From Methylotenera mobilis 13 (GTDB lineage: Bacteria; Pseudomonadota; Gammaproteobacteria; Burkholderiales; Methylophilaceae): a stretch of DNA of 64,000 nt. Numbering within the stretch: position 1 is the first letter of the stretch; the number at the start of each line of letters is the position of its first letter. Positions 17,728 through 27,840 of the stretch are shown here, piece after piece. The translations under genes were made by a program, and so were the position numbers. The notes under the pieces are model-generated. The model had not been told where the DNA came from. It saw only the letters and a program-made list of their open reading frames with translations, and ran no database searches. The stretch covers positions 1,587,362 to 1,651,361 of the forward strand of contig NZ_KB913035.1 of NCBI RefSeq assembly GCF_000384255.1, written 5' to 3'.

Positions 17728-19086
17728 ATGAAACTAACATTTCTTGGTGCAACAGGGACTGTGACGGGCTCTAAATATCTACTCAATTGTGGTTCAAAAC
17801 GCATATTGATTGATTGCGGACTATTCCAGGGCCTTAAGCAATTGCGATTGAAAAACTGGGATAAATTGTCAATTAACCCAAAAGATGTAGATATAGTGGT
17901 ATTAACGCATGCCCATATCGATCACACTGGGTATCTACCATTGTTTGTTAAAAATGGATTTTCTGGCAAGGTCTATTGTAGCGAGGCAACACGTGATTTA
18001 TGCAAAATTCTGTTACCTGATTCTGCGCATCTACAAGAAGAAGAAGCGGAGTATGCTAACAAGCACGGGTTTTCCAAGCACCATCCAGCGTTACCGCTCT
18101 ATACAAAAGAAGATGCACAAAGAGCACTTGAACTACTGACGCCCGTTGATTTTGAGCAGGACGTTGATCTAGGGGATGGCCTGACAGTAAGATTTTCGCC
18201 CAATGCACATATTCTGGGGTCTGCTTTTGTGCGCATTCATGACCAGAAAACGTCTGTTCTATTTTCAGGGGACATTGGACGTCCTCATGACATTTTGATG
18301 AAAGCCCCCGTGCGTATCAAGCAGGCTGATTACCTAGTGCTTGAATCTACTTATGGCAATCGATTGCACGATACCAGTGACCCGCAAATTAAGCTAGCTG
18401 CAATTATCAACCAAACAGTAAAACGCAAAGGCGTTGTAGTTATACCGGTATTTGCAGTGGGTAGAGCGCAAGAGTTGCTTTATTACATTCATCTACTCAA
18501 ATCATCAGGTGTTATACCTGATATCCCAGTATATTTAAATAGCCCAATGGCGGTAGATGCCACCGCGATATTTCATAACCATCGTGGCGAGCATCGCCTG
18601 ACGCCAGAACAATGTGATGCACTATGCCACACAGCTCACATGGTGAATAGCGTCGAAGAGTCTAAACGGCTTAATGAAACCCAAGGCCCGATGATTATCC
18701 TTTCAGCAAGTGGGATGGCTACTGGCGGGCGAGTTGTACATCATTTGAAGGCTTTTGCACCTAACCCCAACAATACCATCCTGTTTGTTGGCTTCCAGGC
18801 GGCGGGTACGCGTGGGGCTGCAATGCTGGACGGAGCTGAAAGCATCAAGATACATGGCGAATATGTGCCGGTACGTGCTGATGTTGAGTATGTTTCCAAC
18901 CTTTCCGCACATGCTGATTATTCAGAAATCCTGGATTGGCTAGGTGGTTTCGAAGTTCCGCCAAAGAAGACATTCATCACCCACGGTGAGCCGATTGCGG
19001 CAGATGCAATGCGGATTCATATTGAAGAAAAACTGCATTGGCAGGTAGTGGTGCCGGATTATCTTGAAACAGTAACTTTAAATTAA
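17728..19086 (+). CDS. Metallo-beta-lactamase/beta-CASP hydrolase, CPSF73-like RNase family
   Basis: This 452-residue protein has the MBL zinc motif T60-HAHIDH-TGYLP (H61, H63, D65, H66), a downstream SGDIGRP motif, and beta-CASP signatures (ILSASGMATGGRV near 328-340, then SAHADYSE and FITHGEP near the end). This is the layout of bacterial CPSF73/YSH1-like nucleases, which usually process RNA. No KH domains precede it. AAGGAG lies before the ATG. AT-richer than the cus genes around it, and it separates a broken from an intact DUF411 gene, so it may be a later insertion. Its role in metal resistance is not obvious. Confidence 0.85.
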   Translation: MKLTFLGATGTVTGSKYLLNCGSKRILIDCGLFQGLKQLRLKNWDKLSINPKDVDIVVLTHAHIDHTGYLPLFVKNGFSGKVYCSEATRDLCKILLPDSAHLQEEEAEYANKHGFSKHHPALPLYTKEDAQRALELLTPVDFEQDVDLGDGLTVRFSPNAHILGSAFVRIHDQKTSVLFSGDIGRPHDILMKAPVRIKQADYLVLESTYGNRLHDTSDPQIKLAAIINQTVKRKGVVVIPVFAVGRAQELLYYIHLLKSSGVIPDIPVYLNSPMAVDATAIFHNHRGEHRLTPEQCDALCHTAHMVNSVEESKRLNETQGPMIILSASGMATGGRVVHHLKAFAPNPNNTILFVGFQAAGTRGAAMLDGAESIKIHGEYVPVRADVEYVSNLSAHADYSEILDWLGGFEVPPKKTFITHGEPIAADAMRIHIEEKLHWQVVVPDYLETVTLN

Positions 19087-19144
19087 GCCTTTATATTTCC
19101 CCATGATAGGCATACCTACTGAAATTTTTAACAGGAGAAACCCC

Positions 19145-19576
19145 ATGAAACTATGGATACGCATTTGTGCTGTCGCGCTAACATTAAACTCAGCTGTTGC
19201 CCTCGCCGGACAGGCTATCACCGTTTACAAAAGTCCGACCTGCGGTTGTTGCGAAAAATATGTCAGCTACTTGAAAGAGAACGGCTTTGCAGTCAAGGCC
19301 ATCAACCAAAGCGATATGGATAGTGTCAAGAAACGTTACGGCGTGACGCGCGTCGCCAGTTGTCATACTGCGCTGATCAATGGCTATGTGGTTGAGGGCC
19401 ACGTACCGGTGAGCGCCATTAACAAACTGCTCAAGGAGAAACCCGCTATTACCGGCATTAGCGTGCCCGGCATGCCTATGAACTCACCGGGGATGGGGGA
19501 AATGAAGAAAGGGACATTAACGGTTTATCGGATCCCGAGAAACGAAGAGGCTCTTAAAGTTTATTCTGTTGAATGA
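19145..19576 (+). CDS. DUF411 periplasmic metal-binding protein
   Basis: The start at 19,145 (after an AGGAG site) is chosen over 19,103 because it opens on a signal peptide ending ALA. The mature protein begins GQAITVYKSPTCGCCEKY, the DUF411 signature with a CGCC motif in a thioredoxin-like fold. It ends with a Met/Pro-rich stretch (VPGMPMNSPGM). DUF411 genes are common in copper and other metal clusters and probably bind Cu(I) in the periplasm. 143 residues, normal for the family. Confidence 0.85.
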   Translation: MKLWIRICAVALTLNSAVALAGQAITVYKSPTCGCCEKYVSYLKENGFAVKAINQSDMDSVKKRYGVTRVASCHTALINGYVVEGHVPVSAINKLLKEKPAITGISVPGMPMNSPGMGEMKKGTLTVYRIPRNEEALKVYSVE

Positions 19577-19601
19577 GAATCTAATTGATGACTTTTGGAG
19601 A

Positions 19602-20936
19602 ATGTTTTTGAGACTTACCCCTTACGAATTGAAGAAATCTATTGCAACTCGCTTGCTGGCTGCATGGGTGGTTCTCTCAATAGTGTTGGGAATAGGTTCC
19701 TATTATTTTGAATCCAAACAAATTGATGCTTTTGTTTTCAGTCTGGCAGCCCAGGCTGCAAAACATTTTAACAATCCCGAAAACGAAGCAGCTTTTTTAG
19801 GGAATCTGAATCAGCATCGTTCAGTGGTCGAGAGGTTTCTCAAAGACTCCAGATTTGCCGGTATTCGTCTGTTTGGGAGTAACAAGAAACTTGAACTTGA
19901 AACGTGGAAAACAGATGAAAGCAGATTGCTGAGTCGAATAGAAAAGCATCGCCATACCTTCCCTAATGAAGGTGACAGTCATTACAACAAGATTATAGAC
20001 GGTGGAAATCTTTACGTTCAGATTGTTATTCCCCTAACGTCATCAGATAAGAGAATCTATGGCTATTTTGAAGGGATATATGAGATTGATTCAATCACTG
20101 TCGCTACACTTGAGCAACGCATCATAACTTCTTTATTGATTATTGTGATGGTCATTGGGATAACAAGTCTCGTGTTATATCCGTTCATTCTGTCCCTCAA
20201 CCGGGAAGCCACTAATCTTTCTGATGAATTGCTGCAATCAAATCTGGAGCTATTGCAGTCGCTAGGCAGCGCGATTGCTAAGCGCGATTCTGATACGGAT
20301 GCTCATAATTATAGGGTAACTCTTTATGCAATCAGGCTTGCTAAAACCATGGGTAGGAGTAATGCAGAGATTGAATCGCTGATTGTTGGCGCCTTTCTGC
20401 ATGATGTAGGCAAAATCGGTATTTCCGACCAGATTTTATTAAACCCAGGAAAATTGACTCATGATGAATTTGAAATCATGAAGACCCATGTCATCCATGG
20501 CAAGGAAATTATCCAGCACTCAAAATGGCTTAAATGTGCCCATGATGTTGTACTTTTTCACCATGAAAGATTTGATGGTACTGGGTATCCCCAAGGCCTC
20601 AAGGGCAAGGATATACCGATAAATGCTCGGTTGTTTGCTGTTGTTGATGTATTTGATGCATTAACTTCCAAACGACCTTACAAAAATTCTTTGTCATTCT
20701 CCGAATCAATGAACATATTGCATGCAGGATCAGGCAGTCTTTTTGATCCTGGAATTCTCGTAGTATTTGAGCGCATTGCACCTTTTCTCTATGAAGAGTT
20801 TTGTCATGCAGATTTAAGTTATTTGCAGCGCATATTGAAAGACTCTTTAACAAAATACTTTCATCGAGATTACTCAAAAAAACTAAAACAAGGGGGACTT
20901 CAAAATGAGTTCATGGCATCAACAATCGATTCCTGA
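19602..20936 (+). CDS. Membrane HD-GYP phosphodiesterase-like protein
   Basis: This 444-residue protein (up to 455 if a TTG at 19,569 is used) has an N-terminal membrane helix, an extracytoplasmic sensor segment of about 130 residues, a second helix and then an HD-GYP domain. Motifs are FLHDVGKIG (HD), HHERFDGTGYPQGL (GYP) and FAVVDVFDALTSKRPYK. HD-GYP proteins hydrolyse cyclic di-GMP, so this may tie metal or envelope state to lifestyle. A GGAG is only 1 bp from the ATG at 19,602 and 7 bp from a TTG at 19,608, so the start is uncertain. Its end overlaps the next gene by 32 bp. Confidence 0.83.
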   Translation: MFLRLTPYELKKSIATRLLAAWVVLSIVLGIGSYYFESKQIDAFVFSLAAQAAKHFNNPENEAAFLGNLNQHRSVVERFLKDSRFAGIRLFGSNKKLELETWKTDESRLLSRIEKHRHTFPNEGDSHYNKIIDGGNLYVQIVIPLTSSDKRIYGYFEGIYEIDSITVATLEQRIITSLLIIVMVIGITSLVLYPFILSLNREATNLSDELLQSNLELLQSLGSAIAKRDSDTDAHNYRVTLYAIRLAKTMGRSNAEIESLIVGAFLHDVGKIGISDQILLNPGKLTHDEFEIMKTHVIHGKEIIQHSKWLKCAHDVVLFHHERFDGTGYPQGLKGKDIPINARLFAVVDVFDALTSKRPYKNSLSFSESMNILHAGSGSLFDPGILVVFERIAPFLYEEFCHADLSYLQRILKDSLTKYFHRDYSKKLKQGGLQNEFMASTIDS

Positions 20937-23610
20937 AGTTGTGAGTCAGCTTGCGACTGATATAGAGCAAGGTCTTACCGATGAAGCTGTTACCACAAGG
21001 CTCGCAAGTTATGGAGCCAATAAATTACGAAAAGGTAAGCGATTCTCGGCATTCTCCATTTTTATAAGCCAGTTTAAAAGTCTGGTTATTTGGGTTCTTA
21101 TAGGCGCTGCTGCTGTTTCTGCGTTATTAGGGGAAACTACTGACGGAATAGCGATTATTGCTATTGTAATTTTGAATGCAGTGATTGGCTTTTTCCAGGA
21201 GTATCGTGCTGAAAAAGCTGCTGCTGCACTAGCTAATCTTACAGCACCTCATTGTCGCGTAGTACGAAATGGTCATAGTAATGTGATTGCCTCTACTGAG
21301 GTCGTACCGGGTGATATCTTACTACTTGAGGGTGGAGATCTGGTTGCTGCGGACGCACGTTTGATAGAAACGTCTGTACTTCATGTTAACGAAGCTCCGC
21401 TAACAGGTGAATCGCAAGCAGTTGGAAAATCTACAGACATCTTAGCTCCAGCAACGCCGTTAGCTGATCGAAAAAATATGGTTTTTCTTGGCACCAGTGT
21501 AACAGCCGGAACTGGTCTTGCTCTGGTGGTCAATACTGGCATGGAGACGGAGCTAGGTCATATCGCAAAACTTCTTGAAACAGCCGAAAGCGGCAAGACT
21601 CCATTGCAACATCGACTCGACCGAGTGGGACGCGCACTGTTATGGGCTTGTTTGGGCATTGTTATATTGATTTTTGGGCTTGGATTATTAAGAGGTATCG
21701 AGCCATTTGAGCTTTTCCTGAGCGCTGTGAGTCTTGCAGTAGCAGCTATTCCTGAAGGATTACCAGCTGTAGTGACAGTAGCTCTAGCTCTAGGTGTGCA
21801 ACGCATGATACGACGCAATGCATTAGTTCGTCATTTGCCGTCTGTAGAAACGCTGGGGTGCGCTGAGGTTATTTGTACAGACAAAACCGGCACATTAACC
21901 TTAGGGGAAATGACTGCCCGTAAACTCATTACTTCGGAGAGTCTGTATCGTCTGAGCGGTGAAGGCTATTCTACTGAAGGCGCATTTTTTGTAGGTAACA
22001 CAGAAACTCTATCAACGGATAGCCCTGAGCTTTTTGCCCTACTACGCGCTTCGGCAGCCTGTAATGATGCTGAGTTGACTCTCATAGATAACCAGCCTGG
22101 AGTGATTGGCGATCCTACTGAAGGGGCGCTACTGGTTGCAGCCGCAAAAGGCAATATTACCCGTGAGTCTATCGAGGCTGATATGCCACGAATTGCTACC
22201 GTGCCTTTTGACTCTGACCGTAAACGTATGACTATCATACGTCTAGTGGATAATCAGTCCTGGGCATTCGTCAAAGGCGCACCTGAAGTTATTCTTAGTC
22301 GTTGCACAATGATACGCACTAGTCATGGCGTGAGGGAGTTGACCGAAGATGACCGTATCAGGCTAACTGAGGCCAATACCTTGCTCGCGAATGATGCTTT
22401 ACGTGTCCTTGCAGTTGCTGAACGCTCATTGGATGGTATCGATTTTGACAGGAGTGCGTCTCTGAATGATACAGAGATTGAAGCCGAGTTAGTGCTTTTA
22501 GGGCTGGTGGGTTTGCAAGATCCTCCGCGTGCTGAGGCAAAAGAGGCGGTAGCCAAGTGTATACGCGCTGGCATCAAGACGGTGATGATCACCGGCGATC
22601 ATCCAGATACGGCAAGAGCCATTGCTAATGAACTGGGTATTTTGAATAAAGGCGATACAGTTCTAGTAGGTGTCGAACTTGATTCTCTAGATGACGAGGC
22701 ACTCAAGGAGCGTGTCTCTCAAGTCTCAGTTTATGCGCGTGTGACAGCCGAACATAAACTTCGTATTGTGCGTGCCTGGAAAGCTCGGGGAGTCGTTGTC
22801 GCGATGACCGGGGATGTGGTTAACGACGCTCCCGCAATCAAGGAGGCCTCTATTGGCATAGCGATGGGTATTACCGGTACAGAAGTGACTAAAGGTGCCG
22901 CCTCTATCATCGTCACAGATGACAACTTTGCATCAATTGTCGCTGCTGTTGAAGAAGGCCGTGGCATCTATGACAATATCGTTAAGACCCTAGAGTATTT
23001 GCTGGCAGGTAATGCCGGCGAACTTATTGTGATGTTGACGGCAATTATTTTGGGTTGGCCACTGCCGTTACTACCTCTACATCTCCTTTGGATTAATCTG
23101 GTGACTGATGGTTTACCAGCGCTTGCCTTGGCTACCGATCCAATTGATCGAGGTGTGCTAAACCGCCCGCCAAGACGCTCACAGTCCGAGCTGCTTAACC
23201 TTGACTTCCTGAAAAGAACGCTCTTTGCAGGGTTTCTGACAGCCGCAGTTACCCTTGGAGTGTTCTTTTATGAGTTCAAGATCGTTGGTAGCGGTCTTGA
23301 TCAGGCGCGAGATGCTGCTTTTACTGCGCTTGTGATTACCGAATTACTGCGCGCGTTCGGGGCTCGGAGTGAAGAGCGGACTGTCTGGCAGATGGGGCTG
23401 TTCTCCAATATGCGGTTATTCTTAATAGTAGCAGTAAGCTTTGGATTGCAGCTTGCGATACACCATGTGCCTACCTTTCAAACCTTGTTCCAGATTGAAC
23501 CTGTTACTTTGCATCAATGTGTTTCCTGGTTTGCAGTTGGATTCATACCCTTGATCATTCTGGAATTGAAAAAAGTGATTCGTATGCGAGCATCTGAAAT
23601 TCGTTCATGA
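20905..23610 (+). CDS. P2-type (Ca2+-ATPase-like) cation ATPase with altered TGDG motif
   Basis: This 901-residue P-type ATPase has an N-terminal cation ATPase domain, TGES (167-170), helix-4 PEGLPA (283-288) typical of P2A calcium pumps, phosphorylation site D326 in DKTGTLT, and a KGAPE nucleotide-binding motif. No CPC motif is present, so it is not a P1B copper pump. The hinge motif normally [10 protein letters not shown] reads TGDVVNDAPA, with Val at 638 in place of Gly. That residue is close to invariant, so activity may be changed. GGGGG precedes the ATG. Possible substrates are Ca2+ or Mn2+. Confidence 0.88.
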   Translation: MSSWHQQSIPEVVSQLATDIEQGLTDEAVTTRLASYGANKLRKGKRFSAFSIFISQFKSLVIWVLIGAAAVSALLGETTDGIAIIAIVILNAVIGFFQEYRAEKAAAALANLTAPHCRVVRNGHSNVIASTEVVPGDILLLEGGDLVAADARLIETSVLHVNEAPLTGESQAVGKSTDILAPATPLADRKNMVFLGTSVTAGTGLALVVNTGMETELGHIAKLLETAESGKTPLQHRLDRVGRALLWACLGIVILIFGLGLLRGIEPFELFLSAVSLAVAAIPEGLPAVVTVALALGVQRMIRRNALVRHLPSVETLGCAEVICTDKTGTLTLGEMTARKLITSESLYRLSGEGYSTEGAFFVGNTETLSTDSPELFALLRASAACNDAELTLIDNQPGVIGDPTEGALLVAAAKGNITRESIEADMPRIATVPFDSDRKRMTIIRLVDNQSWAFVKGAPEVILSRCTMIRTSHGVRELTEDDRIRLTEANTLLANDALRVLAVAERSLDGIDFDRSASLNDTEIEAELVLLGLVGLQDPPRAEAKEAVAKCIRAGIKTVMITGDHPDTARAIANELGILNKGDTVLVGVELDSLDDEALKERVSQVSVYARVTAEHKLRIVRAWKARGVVVAMTGDVVNDAPAIKEASIGIAMGITGTEVTKGAASIIVTDDNFASIVAAVEEGRGIYDNIVKTLEYLLAGNAGELIVMLTAIILGWPLPLLPLHLLWINLVTDGLPALALATDPIDRGVLNRPPRRSQSELLNLDFLKRTLFAGFLTAAVTLGVFFYEFKIVGSGLDQARDAAFTALVITELLRAFGARSEERTVWQMGLFSNMRLFLIVAVSFGLQLAIHHVPTFQTLFQIEPVTLHQCVSWFAVGFIPLIILELKKVIRMRASEIRS

Positions 23611-23683
23611 TGAGTTTCTGTGCGCTATATGTTTTATTAGCTGTAAGTGATTTTTGACAGAGTTAACCATTAATGAGATTGCT

Positions 23684-24445
23684 ATGAATAAACAAAAATA
23701 CGATGTAACTCGCGACCCCGTTTGCCTGATGACAATTAATCCCCGCCATGCAGAAGCAATGACCGAATACAAGGGGCAAGCTTATTATTTCTGTTCGGAA
23801 GGCTGCCGCCAGAAGTTTTTATCCCATCCTGATATTTTCATTGATAAAGCACCTGGTATGAGATTAACAGTGGGAGTGATGGGCTCTGCGAGCGGGGAAT
23901 TTGCGGCTGATATCAAAGTGCTGGTCTATGCCTTGGGTCAGGATATTGCAGATCGAGGATTCGTATTGATCACTGGCGCTTGTCCCGGGCTCCCTTACGA
24001 ATGCGCTCGTGGCACAAGAAGTAAGGGTGGATTATCCATGGGAATATCACCGGCACTTAGCCTTGATGAGCATGTACATAAATATTCCTCGCCAGCAGAT
24101 GTCTTTGATGTGATTATCTACACAGGTAGTGGGCTAATGGGACGAGAAGTCATCAATATTCGTTCAAGTGACATGGTTGTAATCGTGGGTGGAAGCTCCG
24201 GAACGTTAGGTGAGTTCGCAATCGCCTATGACGAGGGAAAGATAATAGGTGTGCTTGAAGGCAGTGGTGGTATCACGACACAATTGCCCCAATTGGTCAC
24301 CAGTTTTGGCAAGAACACAGGTGCTCAAGTGATTTATGAGTCTGATCCCCATCTGCTTATTAGTAAGCTGGCTGAGGCATATACAGCGCATCACTATAAG
24401 CATCCATCCTGTTTTTGCGATGGGACGCATGCCAGCGTTGGCTAA
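23684..24445 (+). CDS. YHS domain fused to a SLOG/LOG-like nucleotide-binding domain
   Basis: With the ATG at 23,684 (preferred to an upstream TTG at 23,654) the product is 253 residues. Residues about 6-50 form a YHS metal-binding domain (RDPVCLMTI...YYFCSEGCRQKF). From about 58 a Rossmann-like SLOG domain begins (VGVMGSAS), with TGACPGLPYECARG and GGSSGTLGEFAIAYDEGK resembling the LOG/TIGR00725 phosphate-binding motif PGGxGTxxE. It ends with a Cys/His tail. SLOG domains bind or cleave nucleotide-like ligands. The fusion with a metal sensor-like YHS domain is unusual. Function unknown. Confidence 0.75.
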   Translation: MNKQKYDVTRDPVCLMTINPRHAEAMTEYKGQAYYFCSEGCRQKFLSHPDIFIDKAPGMRLTVGVMGSASGEFAADIKVLVYALGQDIADRGFVLITGACPGLPYECARGTRSKGGLSMGISPALSLDEHVHKYSSPADVFDVIIYTGSGLMGREVINIRSSDMVVIVGGSSGTLGEFAIAYDEGKIIGVLEGSGGITTQLPQLVTSFGKNTGAQVIYESDPHLLISKLAEAYTAHHYKHPSCFCDGTHASVG

Positions 24446-24505
24446 GCTTTTAAGTTATGCACGACTGAAGCTATTAGATGTCGAACTAATTAAAGGAGTG
24501 TAAAC

Positions 24506-24790
24506 ATGGACAAATTAAATCCTTGGCGAGTTGGTAGCGCGACTGGATTATCAGCGGCTATGATCAATTTGATATGTGCGGCCGCAGTTTATTTGTTTCC
24601 AGTTGCAACGATCAATTTTGTTAGCTCGTGGGCACATGGCTTCGATTTAAATATACTCCTCAGTAAGACTCAATTAACCTTTGATGGAATTGCTGATGGC
24701 ATATTCAATGTAACACTGACAGGATTTCTGATCGGCGTGTTGTTCGCCTTATTTTATAACTTAGTGGGATTCTGCCCAAAATGCCGTTAG
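24506..24790 (+). CDS. DUF5676-like small membrane protein
   Basis: This 94-residue protein has two or three hydrophobic helices (about 14-35 and 68-90) and a C-terminal FCPKCR with a CxxC pair. It resembles DUF5676 small membrane proteins found beside copper ATPases. An AAAGGAG site precedes the start. It lies immediately upstream of a copper ATPase with the same orientation, so it may be an accessory of that pump. Confidence 0.65.
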   Translation: MDKLNPWRVGSATGLSAAMINLICAAAVYLFPVATINFVSSWAHGFDLNILLSKTQLTFDGIADGIFNVTLTGFLIGVLFALFYNLVGFCPKCR

Positions 24791-24811
24791 CAATTTTTGA
24801 AGGGAACTATC

Positions 24812-27142
24812 ATGGCAATTGATCCAGTATGTGGAATGAACGTAGAAGAAAAATCAGCAGCAGGCAATGCTGTACATTCGGGGACGACATATTATTTCTG
24901 CTCTCCCAAATGCCAGCATGAGTTTGAAGCTGATCCAGCCAAGTATGCAGGGATCGGCAAGACAGCTCACACCCATGATCACGCTCAACACCATGACCAT
25001 GGCATGGCCGAGACAAAAACATCAACAGCAGCTGGAGAAAAGGCAAAAGACCCTATCTGCGGCATGATGGTAGACAAATCCACAGCGCTAAAAACAGAGC
25101 GTGCCGGAAGAGCCTACTACTTTTGCAGCGTAGGTTGCCAGCGCACCTTTGAGTCACCGGAGCAGGAACTTAAATCCATGCGTACCCGAGTCATGATTGC
25201 AATGTCCGGAGTGCTGGTGTTGGCTGTCATGCGTGCTGCTGTATTTCTTGGGCTTGCCGGTGGTGCGATGACCTTGAGTTGGGTGCCTGTTGACGCACTG
25301 CCGTGGTTTACCTGGGGAGTGTGGATGATGATACTGGTCACACCGGTACAATTCATCGGTGGTTGGGGCTTCTACAAAGGAGCATGGAACGCAGTTCGCG
25401 CCCGCAACATCAATATGGATTTCCTGATTGCGCTCGGTACCTCGGTCGCGTACTTCTATAGCGTCGCGGTAGTGTTCTTCCCTAATGTGTTGCCAGTGGC
25501 GGTAGATCAGCGGCAATCTTACTTTGAAGTGTCGGCAGTCATCATCGCCTTCGTGCTGCTCGGAAAGTACATGGAGGAAATTATCAAAAAACGTTCTTCA
25601 GCAGCAGTGCGCAAACTGCTGGATCTCAAACCTGCGACCGCACATGTCATCCGCGATGGTCAGGAGATGGAAGTGCCCGCAGAAAGTGTAATGTTAGATG
25701 AAATTATCGTGGTGCGCCCCGGTGAGAAGGTTCCCGCTGATGGTGTAGTGTTTGAAGGCAGCTCCTCAGTCGATGAAGCTATGCTCACCGGCGAATCAAT
25801 GCCGGTGGAAAAATCACCAGGCAGCGCAGTAATCGGAGGAACCATCAATCGTACCGGTTTGTTCCGCTTTAAGACGACGCGAGTTGGCGCAGAGACCGCG
25901 CTCGCACAAATCATCAAACTGGTGGAAGAAGCGCAGGCTTCCAGCGCGCCTATCCAACGTCTCGCCGACCAAGTGGCCAGTTATTTTGTTCCAACAGTAG
26001 TGCTGGTCGCGTTTTCCGCTTTTGTGGGTTGGTGGTTGATGGGTAATTTCCCACAGAGCCTGATGGCTTTTATCGCGGTACTGATTATTGCCTGCCCATG
26101 CGCTCTCGGCATTGCCACCCCGGCGGCGCTGATGGTTGGCGTAGGCAAGGGAGCTGAAGCCGGTATCCTGATTCGTGGCGCAGAAGTCTTGGAGCGCGCA
26201 GAAAAGCTCACCACAGTGGTGTTCGATAAGACCGGGACGCTCACCCGTGGTGAGCCTAATGTCACAGATATCATAGCTATTGGCAGTCAGCCGGAGGAAA
26301 ATATTCTGCGCGCCGCCGCCGCGGTAGAGGTCGGCTCGGAGCATCCTCTTGGCGAAGCAATCGTGCGTGCTGCGAAACACCGCGAACTCGTGTTACCTAA
26401 GGTGGAGAACTTCGAAGCCATTCCCGGCCATGGCATCCGCGGCAGCGTAAATGGCATGGTCACGTTTCTCGGCAACCGAAGGCTGTTCGAACGAGAAGGT
26501 ATTGATACCAAGGCTGCGGAAGAAATCATGGCAAAGCTGGAAGCTCAGGGGAAGACTGCGATGCTGGTCGGTCTTGAGGGCGCTCTTGCCGGTGTCTTAG
26601 CTGTAGCTGACACCCTCAAGCCAGAGGCCAAAGATGCTATCGCTGAGCTTATGAAAGAAAATGTGGAAGTCATCATGCTGACTGGTGACAATCGTCGCAC
26701 CGCCGAAGCTATTGCTAAAGAACTAGGTATTAAGCACGTCATTGCTGAAGTGCTACCCTCAGATAAGGCTAAAGTCATTCAGGATTTACAGAAACAAGGT
26801 AAATCAGTCGCCATGGTTGGCGATGGCGTCAACGACGCGCCTGCGCTGGCAGTTGCCGAAATCGGTATCGCACTTGGTTCCGGATCTGATGTAGCTAAGG
26901 AAACCGGCGGCATCGTTCTCATCAAGAATGATGTGCGCGACGTAGTAGCGAGCATACGTCTGTCACGCGCCACCATGCGCAAGATTAAGCAGAACTTGTT
27001 CTGGGCTTTTATCTACAACGCTATTGGTGTGCCAATTGCGGCATTCGGCTTTCTTAACCCCATTATCGCGGCAGCAGCGATGGCGTTGAGTTCATTGTCA
27101 GTGATTGTGAATTCAGCGTTACTTAAACGAGCCAAGCTTTGA
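24812..27142 (+). CDS. copA: Cu(I)-exporting P1B-1 ATPase with two YHS domains
   Basis: The ATG at 24,812 (after GAAGGGA) is preferred to the TTG at 24,797. Two YHS domains, about 2-45 and 82-125 (DPVCGM and DPICGM), replace the usual HMA domains and flank a His-rich linker (about 53-70). The ATPase core has TGES, ion-channel motif C428-P-C430, phosphorylation site D472 in DKTGTLT, the HP motif (SEHPLG), [10 protein letters not shown], and helix-7/8 residues ([13 protein letters not shown]) of P1B-1 pumps. It should export Cu(I) or Ag(I) from the cytoplasm. 776 residues. Confidence 0.94.
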   Translation: MAIDPVCGMNVEEKSAAGNAVHSGTTYYFCSPKCQHEFEADPAKYAGIGKTAHTHDHAQHHDHGMAETKTSTAAGEKAKDPICGMMVDKSTALKTERAGRAYYFCSVGCQRTFESPEQELKSMRTRVMIAMSGVLVLAVMRAAVFLGLAGGAMTLSWVPVDALPWFTWGVWMMILVTPVQFIGGWGFYKGAWNAVRARNINMDFLIALGTSVAYFYSVAVVFFPNVLPVAVDQRQSYFEVSAVIIAFVLLGKYMEEIIKKRSSAAVRKLLDLKPATAHVIRDGQEMEVPAESVMLDEIIVVRPGEKVPADGVVFEGSSSVDEAMLTGESMPVEKSPGSAVIGGTINRTGLFRFKTTRVGAETALAQIIKLVEEAQASSAPIQRLADQVASYFVPTVVLVAFSAFVGWWLMGNFPQSLMAFIAVLIIACPCALGIATPAALMVGVGKGAEAGILIRGAEVLERAEKLTTVVFDKTGTLTRGEPNVTDIIAIGSQPEENILRAAAAVEVGSEHPLGEAIVRAAKHRELVLPKVENFEAIPGHGIRGSVNGMVTFLGNRRLFEREGIDTKAAEEIMAKLEAQGKTAMLVGLEGALAGVLAVADTLKPEAKDAIAELMKENVEVIMLTGDNRRTAEAIAKELGIKHVIAEVLPSDKAKVIQDLQKQGKSVAMVGDGVNDAPALAVAEIGIALGSGSDVAKETGGIVLIKNDVRDVVASIRLSRATMRKIKQNLFWAFIYNAIGVPIAAFGFLNPIIAAAAMALSSLSVIVNSALLKRAKL

Positions 27143-27210
27143 ATCTATGATTAATTAAAAGTTAATGATAGGTGTTGTTGATTCCGCTTACATCATGAAA
27201 GGAGACTGAG

Positions 27211-27840
27211 ATGTACTATTTTTTGATTCCACTCCTAATAGGCTTTGTGTTTGCAGGCTATAGCGCGTTTACAGCTGCCTTTTCTCGTTCGTGGGGTGTA
27301 AATGGTGGTCGGCTGGTTACCAGCCTGTTGCGTAATATGTTAGGTATACCGCTCTACGGTTATGGCCTTGTGCTTGCCTGGTGTGAAACTTCAACCTTGA
27401 TATTCAATTTGGGTGCTATAGGGCAAGGATTAGGCTGGCTTTTGGTAATCGCAGGTGCCGTACCAATCATTGTAGGTCATTTGCAGCTTGGATGGCGTAC
27501 ACATATGCCTTCTATAAATGATTCACTGATGGATAAAGGACTTTACGCTTATGTTCGGCATCCTATATATGCCGGCGGTCTGATTGTTTTTATTGGACTT
27601 GCATTAGTGCATTTCACCGCACCATGGTTAATGGCATCTATCCTGTCCATCATGTTTTTTACAGTGATGGCTAAGTTAGAAGAAGTTGATTTGTTGCAGC
27701 GGATGCCAAAATATAGTGATTACATGATTCGAGTGCCAGGTTTTCTGCCGATCTTTGCGAATGATACCCTCAGCCGATGGGTGTGGATATGTCCAGCATT
27801 AGGATTGATATTAGCAACGTTGGTATTTTATATGTGGTGA
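27211..27840 (+). CDS. ICMT-like membrane methyltransferase family protein, copy 1
   Basis: This 209-residue polytopic protein has about six membrane helices and the isoprenylcysteine carboxylmethyltransferase-type signature LYAYVRHPIYAGGL (about 112-125), where RHPxY belongs to the SAM-binding region. The substrate is unknown; bacterial relatives may methylate lipids or small thiols. AAAGGAG precedes the start. After its TGA stop the same frame stays open for 28 more hydrophobic codons that echo its last helix. Confidence 0.78.
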   Translation: MYYFLIPLLIGFVFAGYSAFTAAFSRSWGVNGGRLVTSLLRNMLGIPLYGYGLVLAWCETSTLIFNLGAIGQGLGWLLVIAGAVPIIVGHLQLGWRTHMPSINDSLMDKGLYAYVRHPIYAGGLIVFIGLALVHFTAPWLMASILSIMFFTVMAKLEEVDLLQRMPKYSDYMIRVPGFLPIFANDTLSRWVWICPALGLILATLVFYMW

